Below, piece after piece: positions 1-13,500 of a DNA stretch of 64,000 nucleotides. How positions within the stretch are numbered: position 1 is the stretch's first letter; the number at the start of each line of letters is the position of its first letter. Under the pieces are notes generated by a model. That model ran no database searches and was not told the DNA's origin. It saw nothing but the letters and a program-made list of their open reading frames with translations. Origin of the DNA: Physcomitrium patens (lineage: Eukaryota > Streptophyta > Bryopsida > Funariales > Funariaceae); contig NC_037260.1 of assembly GCF_000002425.4 (NCBI RefSeq), positions 9,597,414 to 9,661,413 on the forward strand, given 5' to 3'. The translations under genes and the position numbers were made by a program.

Positions 1-503
1 TAAAAGACAAAATAGGAGTCCATTACAAGTTGCCAATTCCAGCCAACACTTCTCACTCCATGATGATTGACAATGTCTCCAAAACTCTTAAAATACACAG
101 TTCTTTTGTTGGTCTTTTTGGACAATTGTCTGGATGTGCTTTGCTAATCTCATGTCATTGCATGGAAATGTTGTCCTCACATGATAGTTGTTAACAATTT
201 GTTGTTTGTTTGTTTTTTTTCTTTGTTTATTATATTTTTAGTTTAGCTTATATATTTATTTTTCACATAATACTACCATTACATGCACAAGTAGAAATAC
301 TCCATGGCCTACAATTCAACTCCATGATGTTATTAAACATCTATATTACACTGTAGTCTCAATGACAATATTTATAACACACATTAATGCTTTTATCAAT
401 GAACTAAATATCAAAATCTGTGCAAACAAAGGAGGTAAACCTGTACACAATTCAATTTACTGTTGAGATGAATGGAAGGAAGAAAAAAAGGGGAACCAAA
501 AAA

Positions 504-534
<31 letters not shown>

Positions 535-3050
535 GAAAAAAGCACAACTATATCATACAAATGACTTTAAAATATTTAAAACTGTATTTCAATTGAAAAA
601 CATGTCATGGCAAAGAACAGCCACACAGCCCTAAACATTGCCAAAAACATTGCCAAAGGAACAGATTGTCTGAATTCATCTGAAGCCTCATCAAGAATGA
701 CCATTTGTTTCAGCTGTGCAAAAAATCAGTTGATTGGTATACACAATAGCATGGTCCTCAAGTCATCAAAAATACAAATCCTAGATAATGAACTGCAACA
801 TGTAATCAATTTAAACAATATTTGTTTATTTTGATAACAACCAATGAGGTATGAATAATGTATAAATAAATAATGTATATATATCATACAATAGGATAAA
901 TGTTTTATTAAATGATTCTGTAGTAAATGTACGTACATACATAATCTTTAATAAAACTGACAACAAAGAAAGATACGGCTTTAAATAACTATAGTAGAAA
1001 ATTAGATTTGAAGGCAATTGACAATGTTAGCATTTGTGCAGTGTTGACAAAGTATATTGAATGCTTATTTTCTTATCTTCACAAACTCATGCTGTATCTT
1101 GCACAGATAGGAAGGTATATTGGATGATGACTTCAAGTTTATTTATTTTTAATTGCATATCATCTCTTAAAAATTTAGAAAAATATTATAATTTCTAATA
1201 TGGGAGTAATTATTTTGCACCAATTAGTATGACAACACAATTTATTATTATTATATTTTTTTCCCCTTAGTCTTGTCAACTTGTTTGCAACAAACAGTGA
1301 CACATTCAAACTTCAGTTGTGATTAAGTCAATCGTATCATTTCTATCTCATCTCATCACACTTGCTCTTTGATTTACATTGACATCATTTTGTGTATTAA
1401 CAAATCCAACACATTGTTCAATCCATTGTGCTTGATGGATAGCAATTAAATACATCAACACAATGCATTACGACACAAGTTACCATGACTGAATGGTTTA
1501 TAATCTATCTTGCTATTATTTTTTTATTCATAATGATATTGCTCAAAACACATTTCACATCTACAACTCTCACTCCATATAGATATTAGTATTTATTTTC
1601 TAAATGGTATCATTTACCAAAAATGATAAATGCCCAGAACACAAGATAAATCCATATGGGAATTTAGCACAAAAGCAAAACATACATGCATACATCTTCC
1701 GGATTTTCAAAGAGATCATAACAATGAGTATATGGTTTCATACAAACACACACACACACACACAAAACAAGATTGCATACAATTAATTTTAATTGTGGTG
1801 GATTCAGGTGAATCCATACACACACAACTAAAAACTAAGAATGAACTAATAATTTAACCATCATTCGAAGCCAAAATTATGTGGAAAATGAACAGCCCTT
1901 TGGACCATTTTCAATGAAACTAAGACAATTCAAAAAGTATTTCTACTTCAGAACATTTTGAGAGATAAGCTTAAAATTTAAAGACCACTTATGTGCAAAC
2001 TATGCATGACTTTACACTGAGGTCCAATATCGTTTAGATCCAAATACAAAAAAGGACCTAAATACAAAGTAATGCACGGGGTTAAATGAACACCAAAAAT
2101 ACCAGTGAGACTGCTTTTAGTACTGAGGGTCGGAATAATATGATCCGGTGCCACACGAGGACTTCCTCTCGACAGCTCAACTCAAACCCTAAGTTCTTAT
2201 CACCACTACGAAGGATTCTGATTGGGCTCAATGTTTAGTTGGTCTGGAAGTAGACTAGCGCTGGCTGATAATGACATAGCACCTAAAATGAGGCAAAATA
2301 CGGCTTAAGAGTATTTTGAAGCCATACTCTGACGCGAAAATGTAGAATAAAACTTCAGACATAAGGTAATAAACCATGACCTAGGAATAAACCATAACCA
2401 CCACAACAATCAACGGCAATCCATTGCACCAGTTGGGTCTCCAAAAATATCAGGATTACATCAGCCAGGATATTAATGTGCACAACACGGATGCGCCACC
2501 AGAATATTTCTGACAACTAAGGGCACGTTAGAACTCTTAAATGAACCCAAGAAATTGAAGGAGACACACATGCTCCTTACCAAAATTTGCACAAAATCAC
2601 AGACAAGCGGGGTTGATGATTCACTAACGCTACCAGCCACGACTCGAACGGATCGCATAGAAGAACAGCTACACCAAAAAAAAAAAATCTGCACCGACCA
2701 TCTACTAACAAAATCAAGACTGTCTACAGCCAGGTATGCAAAACCAAAACAGTTCCATTCATGGTTACAAGTTTCACGACAATGCAGGCAAGCCATAAAT
2801 GAACCAAGCGAAGAGTAGTTCAACCATAAATGCTGCAAACTTAATCCTGCTTCAAAGAGCACCAAATATCTCTAAAAAAATATTAGTTAAACGTAAAATA
2901 CTTACAATCATGAAATCCTTCCCAGAAAAAACTCACTAGACAGGCATTCCTAAAACAGCTACCCACGGCAAATGGAAGAGCAATGTATCCAAAGAACATA
3001 GAGGGCTCGCTTTCTAATGACCATTTACATACCCTCCTGCCAAACTCACT
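1..3050. other. AT-rich intergenic DNA, no gene recognised
   Basis: No ORF here resembles a known protein and no chain of exons with matching phase can be built. The stretch holds a 29-A homopolymer (498-526), a short CA microsatellite (about 1746-1763) and many short AT-rich tracts. From about 2100 the base composition becomes more balanced. A 130-codon open frame on the minus strand near 2473-2865 has no recognisable domain. The right part may be distal 3' flank of the Aux/IAA gene on the minus strand. Confidence 0.6.
498..526. repeat. poly-A homopolymer, 29 nt
   Basis: An uninterrupted run of 29 A residues in AT-rich intergenic DNA. No retroposon body can be recognised just upstream of it, so it is listed as a simple repeat. 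Confidence 0.95.
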
Positions 3051-3059
3051 GCCAAACTA

Positions 3060-4189
3060 AGCCTATCTGACAATAAGCACCCCCACCCCTACCAAGGTCT
3101 CCACCACAACACCTTTCACCACCTTGCCTCATGCGCTTCTTCTGCGAGTGATATACCCACAATGCTCGCCCATCCACGCCCTGGCTGGATACCACCCTTC
3201 CACCACCACCACCACCACCACTCTTCCCACTACTGCTTCTTTATCTTTCTTACGCCACTCTTCCATACTCCTACAGACTTGGACGATGGCACGCTTCCTC
3301 AGGCCGTTGCTAACAGACTCCGGCTGCCACACTTATCTCGTCTACCAGACAACAAACCATAGAGCAGCAAAGGCTAATTACAACACCCAAAATGCTACAC
3401 TGCATCACGAGCCCACCCGGCTTGCCCGCCGGCCCAACCACCCAACGCAACGCATTGCGGAGAGGCTTAAATAAATAACATTCACAACAGGAAACTACAA
3501 AATACAGCACGTCCCGCACTGCACACCGTTCCACCCATGCACTCGGGATCTACACTTCCATCCTCCTCCTCCGCCTCCACACTACCGCCCCCCAGTATGT
3601 CCCCCATCCTACCCCGAACCCGCCACATACGCGAATCGAGAAAATATTCTAACTCCAATTTCTTTCCCATTGCAAATTCCAAAAAAATAAAAAAAATAAA
3701 GATAAATAAAGTTTCTTTAAAAAAAACGGCCGCCTCCCGCCACCGACTTTATGTAACGCTCCACACTGACATCCATCGCCACTGTGCCCCCTTCGCCTTC
3801 CTCCACGACTGCCGATCAATGAAAAATGATGCACCCGCCTTCACTTTCTCTTGCTCCACCGGGTGCAACAGCCACCACTGCAACCCCACATCACGTGCGC
3901 ACGCGCACACCCAACCCCCTTCCCTCCACGCTCGCACATCCCGCCATTGCAATCTCCTCACCCCACCGCCACTTGCACTTTCGTCGGATCTGCATTCTTC
4001 GGAGCTGCAATCCCCACATCAACCACAAATCAACATCTCTTCCCATGTCCACGCTCACCACTCCTCGTCTCATTTTCACCATCGCCATCACCATCACACA
4101 TGCCCCCTGCCGTCATTCCCTCCCTCTCCACCCACTCCCCACCCCCACCCCCACCCCAACACACTCCGTCACCATGCACCCACGTCTCC
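3060..4189. other. strongly C-rich (+ strand) tract downstream of the Aux/IAA coding region
   Basis: For more than 1 kb the + strand is made almost entirely of C, A and T, with G strikingly rare, and contains CCACC and CCCCACC tracts (for example 3200-3225 and 4130-4165). Read as the Aux/IAA transcript (minus strand) it is G-rich and C-poor. It probably carries the 3' UTR and possibly one short last coding exon. The long His/Pro-rich open frames on the + strand come from this skew and are not annotated as genes. Confidence 0.7.
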
Positions 4190-6136
4190 TCAATCACCAC
4201 GCTCACCTAAGTTGACCTGCTCCGAACCCTTCATGATCCGCAGTCTCTTCACAGCATTCACGAACAACCTGAACACATCACACCCCCCCCCCAATCCATC
4301 AGCCACACATCCCCCACCCACCCTCCACATACATCCCATCACCCTCCGCACGCTGCTGCCACAACCACACAGCCACTTACTCCCAAGGCACGTCTCCGAC
4401 CAGCATCGAGTCTCCCTCGTGATCCTCGTATATCAACACGTACTCCGACCCCTCCAGAAAGTTCAGCTTCCTGCTCGACGCTACCCAATGACTCTCCCCG
4501 CTGCTTGAGCTCCGACCTCCACAATACTGCCCTGCAAACCATCCACGCCACCACCACGTCACTCCCTAACGCATCCACAAACCCACTCACTCTCCTCATC
4601 CGCATCTCCATCTCCATCTGCAAATCACTCACATACCCACCAACTGCATGCCACCACCACGCCCACGCCCTTACCGCTGATGTACTGCTGAAACATATCC
4701 TCCAGCATCGAATACAGCTTGTCGTAGCTGTCGTTCGTCTTCAAGTCAACCTTGCGACCGAACGGCACACCATCCATGTAGATCTTCACAAGGTTCCCGC
4801 TCGACGACGTCGAAGCGCCCTTCCTCTGCACCGACGGACAAGCTCTAGCAGGGGTCGAAGCCGGAGGAGCAGGCGTGTTCATCTTGTTGAAGTTCTTCAC
4901 GGGTGGCCAACCCACAGTCTGGTTCTGCCTGCATGCCCAAACATCACCGTCAATCACAAAACGCACTCTCCCATGGTCTACAACAACCTCAAATCAACAA
5001 TTAACCCCCCCCCCCATCTCATGCTCAATGGCCCTACAGGCGGTGCGCTAAACTCACGCAGGAGGTGGCTGAACGGAGGGAGATGCAACCATCCCCTTGC
5101 GATTTGCACAGTCGTTGCTGGCATTCGCCGATGAATCACCACCATCCGGAACAGGCATCTTGCTCACTAGACTTTTGCGGAAAAACGGATTCAGAGGACC
5201 TTGCATGTTGTCAAAGCTCAGATTACGCCAAGCTGACCCATTCTGACCACCGGATACTGGTGCCATCCGCGCCATCCCCATGCCTTTCGGCAAGTGCACC
5301 TTCAAATCCAGCTGCTCTGTTCCATTCATCTCCTCACAACGGCTCACATCGTCATTCCCTTCCCGAACTCCCACGCCCACACCACTCGCTGCAATGTGAT
5401 TTCCTCCGACAGCTTCAGAGAAGACTCGCTTCACACCATTGTTCTTAGCCCCACCGAACGCCATCTGTGCACCAGAGAAGGATGCATGCATGTTGTGCTG
5501 CATGGTGTGGACAGGCTTTGGAGACTTCGTCATGTGAGCTTGCGCCTTCATGGCCCGGAACTCCTCCAAAATGTTCTTGCGTTGGATCTTGAAAGACCCC
5601 ATTTCTGCGGCAGCCTTCCTCCCGTCTGCAAGAGACTCTTGTTGCATGTGGTGTGCGGGTCTCTTCGCGGGGTTCTCTGGACCCGCACCCTCGTCGTGTG
5701 CATCGGCCCCATCCGCATGACCAGACGGCTTCACTGCCGCAGGAGGGCCGAGTTGCAGCGTAGTGGCACTTTCGTTCAGGTTCAGCTCTTCTCTGCAACA
5801 CTTCTCCGGCTGCTTGCCACTGCTGCTGTTAGAGGACGATACCTCAGAGAGACCGAAGTAGTCATGCTCTTTCAAAGTGCTGCCACTCTCGTTACTGACT
5901 TCATGTTGAGGGGACTCTACAGCTGCATCCCTGTAAAGGGTCTCGAAGTTCATGTTTGACTTATCGGTTGAGTACTTCAGCAGCGCACCGGTCAGGGCGC
6001 TGCAATCTTCGGTGATGTTCATAGACTTGTGGACAACTTCGTTGCTAAACTTCATTATCTCTTCCCTAAGCTGCAGGCATGTTCGTCCAGAACTTGACGT
6101 TGACGTGGACCATGCGGCTTCCAGCTCATCCTGCAT
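4190..6136 (-). CDS. Aux/IAA transcriptional repressor (auxin co-receptor substrate)
   Basis: Represses auxin-response genes in the nucleus by binding ARF factors through its PB1 domain; auxin makes SCF-TIR1 bind its degron and destroy it. Four exons join in frame: 6136-5058, 4928-4675, 4531-4381 and 4268 onward, with donors GTGAGT, GTAAGG, GTAAGT and acceptors ending GCAG or TTCAG. Domains: a YFGLSEVSS motif (93-101) as in IAA8/IAA9-type proteins; domain I repression motif with LNLN and LQLGPP (118-132); KRVFSEAV (236-243); degron core VGWPPV (365-370); PB1 with the basic-face Lys408 and acidic OPCA loop YEDHEGD (479-485); a [10 protein letters not shown] tail. The loop reads GDSMLVGD where W usually precedes M. 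Reading through exon 4 gives a stop at 4190 and 520 residues. A strong AG|GTGAGC at 4207/4206 suggests one more short exon inside the C-rich tract, which I could not place. The ATG at 6136 overlaps a possible acceptor (CATGCAG), so an upstream exon is possible. Confidence 0.93.
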
Positions 6137-7500
6137 GAGGAAGAGATTTATTGATGGTAAGGTGATCAGAGCCCCGTTACGAAAACGCTAACCAACGAGT
6201 CATACTCTCGCCCTTCATTAACCCACTAATTCAAGAACGTGTTATACGAAATACAGCTCTAGTCTGAAATATCCAAAAAGTTTGTGTTGCATTGTCGCGG
6301 ACTTCAACGATACCGCACAAACTTCCCAATAGAAATTGTTTTCATACACTAGTGCAGAGTTTCAGCACACGAAGAAATATATTAACACAACTTAAGCCAT
6401 TCCGGAGGAGGCCGAGTTTGTTCCCACGACTTCGGCACTCGCAAGCCTCTGCATTACACACGCAGAAGCTCCAGAAGAAATGTTACGTCTTATCACACAA
6501 TCCATTGTCATATCGCGAAAGTGCACAGCGGAGTGGGAGCTCGTGCATCGATTCTCGGCACTATTATTTCAGCCTGTAGTAGACTTCGTAACTTCACCTA
6601 TACCAACCAATTGTACGCAGGGGGGGGGGGGGTACAGAAATACAATTGTCTGGTCGGAGTGAATCGTCGTCGCACACTGTCTTCACAGTCAATACACCAA
6701 CTGCAACCGATTACACTAACTCTCTCGCACAATCACAACACATTCAGGATTAGACCACGCACCTACAACTTCCAGCCACGTTTACGACTAGGTCAAAGGC
6801 AATGGAACGCCCTCGTTTCCAACTCTTTCGAACCGTCTCCGTCTCCTCCCCTCAGTCGCCGAGTCAAGCTCCGCTGTGAACTGGACCACCACCTTCCACG
6901 ACCTCGCACCACCTATCTGCACTTAACCGCGCCACGACTTGTGGCAGCTTAGTTTCAAAAAGCACTTGCAGTCAGTCAGCCTTTGAGCCACCCCTTCGCG
7001 ACAACCGTATTCCCACTCCTTCCCCAGCCAAAACGCTTCCAGTATCCTGTTCCGTTTTTCGAAACCTCACAGTAAGCGACTGTACAGCGACCCTCGTCGC
7101 GAGACCAGGGAACTGATTCTGCGCTCTCCTGTGGTGTGGAACTCCAGAGGCAAAAGTAGCTGTACTCTCGACACTCGGTAACTCGCAAGCTAAGCTTAAC
7201 TGTGGAGTTGCAGCGTATGCTTTGTAGTGGCTATGGCGGGGGGCTCTTCTTCTGCACCTCAAACCCTCGAGTCCTCTCGCTCTCTCTCTCCTGCACTTTG
7301 TGTAAGCTCCTCCCTCTATCATCATGGGGGGCAGCCTCATCCATCCTCGTATCTTCATTCATCCATTGTGTCTCATCTCCTGTGTCTCATCCACTTCCCC
7401 TCTGATCACCCACACTCATCGCCTTCTTCATCCAGGCGTCATCCGTGTGACGCTCTGTCAGTCCAGACATAGACTGGATACTGACCAATGCTGCCAGGAT
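6137..7500 (-). promoter_or_regulatory. probable 5' UTR and promoter region of the Aux/IAA gene
   Basis: GC-balanced DNA directly upstream of the Aux/IAA start with no recognisable protein domain on either strand. It holds a G homopolymer near 6620-6632 and a CT-rich tract near 7268-7292 (GA-rich in the transcript sense), of the kind common in plant 5' leaders. A T/C-rich acceptor-like sequence ends exactly at the ATG region (TCCTCATGCAG), so a leader intron may lie here. No transcription start can be fixed from sequence alone. Confidence 0.4.
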
Positions 7501-10500
7501 GAGTATATGTACATATCTTCGGGATAAGAAGTATTTTCGTGTGGATATGGAGTGCCGTATATTGGATTCGTAGACGACGAATGAATTGCGTTGAAGAACT
7601 GAACCTTGTTGGCGGTTGGATGAGAGTGATATGTGGATGAGAAAGAAAAAGATAATGAAAAAAGAGCATAAATGAATATTAAAATGTAAAAACGTAATGT
7701 GGGTACAAACGCTCCCATTGCCCTTCTAGTTTATATCCTTTTGTGCTTGGCTTTATTGGGAAGAAATTTATTTATTTATTTATTTATATATTGAAACATC
7801 CACAGCATTCCCCATTTGCCATGAGGAACCAGTTTTAACAGCTGTGCCTGATCTGTGTTAGGTTTTGAAAAGTTGTGAAGAGTGTTGGTTCTAATGCACA
7901 CTTTTTATTGGAAATAACATGGACCAAAATTTACAAATGATCCAGCATTTCTGTGTGATAGGATTTCATCTATTGGATGCAAAATAGAGGATGAATTATC
8001 TCACATCAACTGTATATTTTGGCTATTGGTGTACATGAAAACAAGACTTGTCAAATTAACAGCTAGAATCAGACTGCATAACACTTCATTTTTTCTATAT
8101 TAAAGCAAAGTATAAATAACCTTTCAATGGCAATTACAGGAATTGACCAGAAAAATATGCTGTTTGGTGTCCCATTTTTGTAGATTCAAATTTGTATTAC
8201 ATTGTTGACTAGCAAACATGTTCCATGCCAAAATGATCACAATAGCAGCTATTTCTATATACAAAGGGAACCAAGGGTTAATCTTATGACAAAAAAATAG
8301 TAGCGTATGTATAAATAAATCATAAATCCAGACAAGCCCAAGGTCCTGGACAACTATTCCAAAAATGCATCTAACATGGTCAATGGAACATGACTGTCTG
8401 ATAATTAAATGAAGAAAACTAAAGGTATATATATATACACACACACTTGCTAAGAATGACTTGTACAAATACCAAAGTCCTTTTTATTACCCATGTCAAT
8501 CCATCTCCCCATCCCTTCCATGACACAAAACTACTGGAAAGCATTGATTTTTATTTACTTCATACATAATTTTCCCCTTCCATCACATCGCTATGCTCAT
8601 TTCAACACAGCCATTGCAATATGTCATGTGTCATGAAGTCATGAGCTAAGAATTGCAACCTCAACAAGAAAAAAGGGACAAGCACCAACACCAATATTCC
8701 ATCATAGCCCTACAATAGCAAAGCCCATGATCAAAGCCTCTAGTATGACCATCCTACAAGTGCTGAGCATAAAATCATGAATTCCACCTAGTTTTCTTCA
8801 AAATCAGAATCCAGCATTTACACTGGTGAGGTGGCAGCACACACCTAGTTATGTTGATAAAAGGCCAGGAGCAACAAAAGCCCTGAAAGTGTAACAGCAG
8901 CTTCAAGTGAGTCATAGGATGAATGATAGTTCAAAAGTGCTACAGATGAGAGGAACATATCCATTCATCCAAAAGGGAATGGGGGGTGGGGGGTGCTGAA
9001 GAGGGGGAGTGTTTGGTGGCATGTCTGGGGCAATGCTGTTGCATGGTCTGCCCTATTGAGGGCAATGCCACACCAGCTCTAACAATGAAGTCATATCTCT
9101 TTTCTTTCCTTATTGCTATCTTCCATGGGAAGGGGCCAATTCTTACAGTGTCTCTGCCCCACCCCCCATGGGACTGCAAAATCATTGAGACCCATAGCCC
9201 ACCATGTCCTTGCCAACCTGTTATGCAGGGTTTGTTTGGATTGAACTTAACGCCCTCTGCCTGGCTCAAAGGTGAAAGTCTGATATGGCTCGGGGCCATA
9301 TCTCACCTTCTTCCTGTGATAATATAAGAAAGGAAACATTGGTAACTATGTGGAATTCAGTAGAAAATATTTCTATGGTGGTAAATAATGTTAATATTAT
9401 TAATTACGTTATTTGTGTGAACATGTATGATACAAGTAGGGGGTGCATGTACCACATGTGTTAGGTTTCAAGAGATGAGGATTTTTGTCAAATGATTTTT
9501 ATTTTATTTTAGGGAAGTGAAAAAGTGACCCAAATTTTTACAAAATCAACCCACATGCCTCATTCCCAATTGTTCCCTTGTTCCCAACTGTCGCTCTCAT
9601 CCCTAGCAATGGTTGGGAACAAGAAATGGCTAGGAAGAGGAATGGGGGCTCCAAGAGTGCAATGATGCATGAGATAGAGTGAGTTGCTTAAGTAAAAATT
9701 TGCATCACTTTATCATTCCCTTTATTTTATTGTATTTCTTTATATCAGATTGTGTTGATTCAGTAATTGGGTTGTATATAGTGGCTAGGCTTCTACTATT
9801 TAATTGCTTGTAGGGGGAGTAGGGAAAAAAATAAAAAACAATAAAATATATGTTTTTTTTAGCATTCATAAATCTTTCCTTTTTAGAATCACATTTAAGG
9901 CGGTTATGGTGTCATTTGCTTTGAGCACATGTCACAAACACAAAAGTAAGTCATCCCAGTAAAAAATAAAATAGAAACATATCTTTACTTATTTGTATAT
10001 TTTAAGACAACAAGTTAACATCATGTGCAAGGTCTGGGACTTCTGATAACTTCCACCAAGTGGCAGAAAAAGTGGACATTAGCAATTAGGGAGAAATACT
10101 GTGTTACCAATGAGCATGGTTGGACATGGCATCAAGTTAGTTGTGTAATACTTACAAACCCTAACATATAGTGACTCATGACCTAGTCTGGGTGATACCT
10201 GATAAACCCCCCAATAAATAACAAGATAACACCTATTCTGTGCAGTACTGAGATATCCTAATATTGTAATGCTCATATCTCGTTTTTGTTTTGTCTTATG
10301 TGGGGGTAATGTGTGAGTCACCCATTGTTGCAAAATTACCTTGGATGGTGGCTATATATCTCATTTATTCATTGATGTCATTATAGTCATTGATTTAGGT
10401 CTATTCAGTCAGAGGCTTTATGCTATTTTCTAGATCTCCTGGTGCACATGCCCAGACATTAAAAAAACACACCAATATCTCACACTGTTCACAAACTGCC

Positions 10501-13500
10501 AAAACAAGTTGATTTTCCCCTTAAAAGCTTTGCATGCACAAGGGGATGAAAATATACAACACCAGTTTGGTCCATGTCACTTTGCACACCAACAAGAATA
10601 GGGTTTCAAGTGGGAGAAGGAAACTAACTTTGCTGTTCACCACAGTATACCCTAACTCTGGTTACTGAAAACTAAACTTATTTTCTCCTAACTGCCCCTC
10701 CTTTCTATACTGGAAATGTAGGGGCAGGGGGGGAGAGTCTCCAGAGCAAGAAATGCAGGCAGGATTCAAGAGGGGAGGGGGGGGGGTAAGGAATGCCACA
10801 AAGGCGATGGATTCTCCAACAACAGAAAAAAGAAACATGATCAGACAGACAAGGAATGGATGCCATACCCCCCCCCTCCTCACTTGCACTCTGCTGACAG
10901 CATCCAAAGCAAGCCAGACACTGGCAATGAGGGCTCCTCCTCATGGGCAAAGCAAGAATGAAGAGAGAGAGATAACGTACCAGAAATGGATCTTATTTAT
11001 TCAATCTATTTATGACCCCCCAAAAAATTTCAAAGATGGAAACAGAAAAAAAAGAAATTACCCTCCAAATATAATAATCCTCACTCGAGAGCCTCAGTGT
11101 GTTCCCACACCCAATTTGTCTGTCTGTCTGGCTGATTGCACCTCTTCTGTCTGTAGGGCCCCAATCCGGGCATGGGCGGCTCGCCTTTCTTAATATTATT
11201 TTCCGGATCCCCCCTTTTTTGAAAATTTTGGTTTCCCTCCTGCCCCTACCCCATCAAAAGAATCGAAAAAAACAGAAAGCCCTAAAAAAATCCTCACAGG
11301 AAACAACGGCAAAAGGACGAAGGAGAAGGAAGGGAGGAAGAAGTTGGTCACTGTGCGGGTGGGTGTGTGTGGGAGGTGAGGGATTGCAGGATTTGGGCAG
11401 CATTACTGCAGTTTGTCTCTATTACCCCAACCTGTCACATACGGTGGTGGCCCAGAAGGGAAGGGGGGGACATTGAAAGGCAGAAGGGAAGAGGGTAGGG
11501 TAGGGTAGGGTAGAGTAGGGGAGGAGAGGGAGGTGGGGGTTATGACAATCGCGGCCTGGCTGTGTGCTGGCGAAAGCTGACCTCGCAAGGAGATGACACA
11601 GCTGGGGACTGAGATCCGATTCACACTCACGCATTCAATGACCGCAACCCCAGTTAGTTTTTTAGCACATCTTTTTCCCCTTCGTCGAATGTACGCAGCG
11701 ATAAAAACAAACCCTGTTGTTTCGCAAATTTGGAAAATTAGGGGGAAAGGGGCTGGGGTACAGGGGAGTTTGTTGGTAACGCCCGGACCAGATTAGAACC
11801 CTCTCAGTTATGGCCTTTACTGGCTACAGCGTTGAGATGATCATGTCGCCCCCGTGAAACTGTGTCAACTGGACGATGGGTTTTTGGTGGGTTTCGGGCG
11901 TAGGATAAATGAGTCCAGTGATACGGGCGATCGGAGTTTTTTTTTTGAAAAAAAACAAAAAAAAACCTGAGGGATCGTTGCAGTGTCGTGGTGGTCATCA
12001 TTTGGATCTATGGAGGTGGATTTGGTGAGATGGGTTCATGATTTTTTTTTTTGACAGTCATTCTGCAGGATGAATTTCAGGGCGGGTGTGCAAGGAGTCA
12101 GGCTAAGGTTCCGACAGAAATGGAAACCGGTTCGGAGCAATTTCCGCGTGGATTACTTAATGTCTGCTTTAGAGATCATGGCACCATCGTCAAATTGCTG
12201 CCCTTCAGTTGCAATTCGCTCTGAACTGATGCGTTGGAGGACTTCACTGCGGAACTCCCTGACTGTAGACGAGCATTAATACGTGCACCACAGCTCTTAT
12301 CCTCGCCACCGACTCGATGTTTTGGGGCTAAATGCAAAAAGGGGAGATTGCACGTCATCTTACATTGCGGTGTGTGGAAATCTACTTGTCTCTCACAAAA
12401 AATCCCTTTTCGCTCAAGTTCACGGTGTCTTTACATACAAGCCTACACAAGAATGGCAGCCTGTTTGTATTTGGTCTGAATAAGTTATTGGTTCACATGA
12501 TGCATACCGAAGTCGAATGGCAAGATGTTGAGGATGAAAAGTAGCCTCCAAATTCTTGGAATGAAGGAGAATGGAATGAATCAATCAGGAATAGAACAAG
12601 GAAGATTCAAAGTCCGCGAGGTCTCAATCGCACCATTCGTGACAAAAATATAATTTAGGCTGTTGGACATTAATCGAACATAATCGAATTGGGTGTGAGT
12701 CTAGTCAAGTGGATGTACAGCTAGGAAAACCGCCTTGCTGGAATCACATGGACGAGATCGGAATTATCAGCGAAACTATTTTCTACGTTGCGGAGGCAAT
12801 GTACTCGATGTGGTCGGCAGAGGGCAAAAACATTTCTTGTCGGCGACTGCATCAGGGATTTCAATGCCGAACTCTAACCTCTCAAACGCCATAACGATCA
12901 ATGCGCTGTCCAAGCTGTCAAGTCCCAAGTCGTACATTTGGAGTCATCTGTTCCATTCACACCAGGGACTTCTAAGCTTTTTCGCTTCAAATATACAGTC
13001 AGTGAACTTTTGTGAAGTAAACATCATGCATAATTTTTTAACACCTATGTGGCGTTCTTCCAATTGCAGCTCTCGAGCTGGCATGAAAAATACATTGTAG
13101 CGTTTCGCTGTAGTGGTCACATGCCGCAGTCTCTGTGTCTGATTCAGGGGTTCCTTGATCCGCTACCTCCAGTTGAGTGACAACTTGAAACACGACACAT
13201 GACGAGCCTAAGAATCTTTGAATTCTAATCCTAAAGCCAAACAGTGAGAAACAGTGATGACTCCTAAACAAGAGAATCGAATCAATTGATTGCAACTTGG
13301 AATAATTGTATGGATTCTGAATGACTACGATTCGTCGGGGCGACATGTAGATGGCCCGCAGTACTTGGGTTTCTGGAGCTCGTAAATATCTCTAACAACT
13401 ACACTTCCATGATCAATCTCCGCATGGATCGCCAGCTGAAGAAAGTTCCGAACCCAACAGGACGACTTTAAAAGAAGTGGGAGTTTTAAAATGTATCAGA

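Noticed and set aside
2473..2865. 130-codon minus-strand frame downstream of Aux/IAA
   Set aside because: No recognisable domain, low-complexity Cys/Ser/Phe content; it may be untranslated flank.
3537..4508. 323-codon open frame on the plus strand rich in His, Pro and Ser
   Set aside because: It lies in the G-poor tract, overlaps Aux/IAA exons 3 and 4 on the other strand, and its length follows from the lack of stop codons in C-rich DNA.
5294..5959. 221-codon plus-strand frame
   Set aside because: It is antisense to the first Aux/IAA exon, which has clear domain motifs, and shows no domain of its own.
8940..9327. Overlapping frames on both strands of 113-119 codons
   Set aside because: Both come from one G-rich patch, have no domains and begin or end without splice or start support.
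11491..11524. Interstitial telomere
   Set aside because: The unit is GGGTA, not TTTAGGG, and only about three perfect copies are present.
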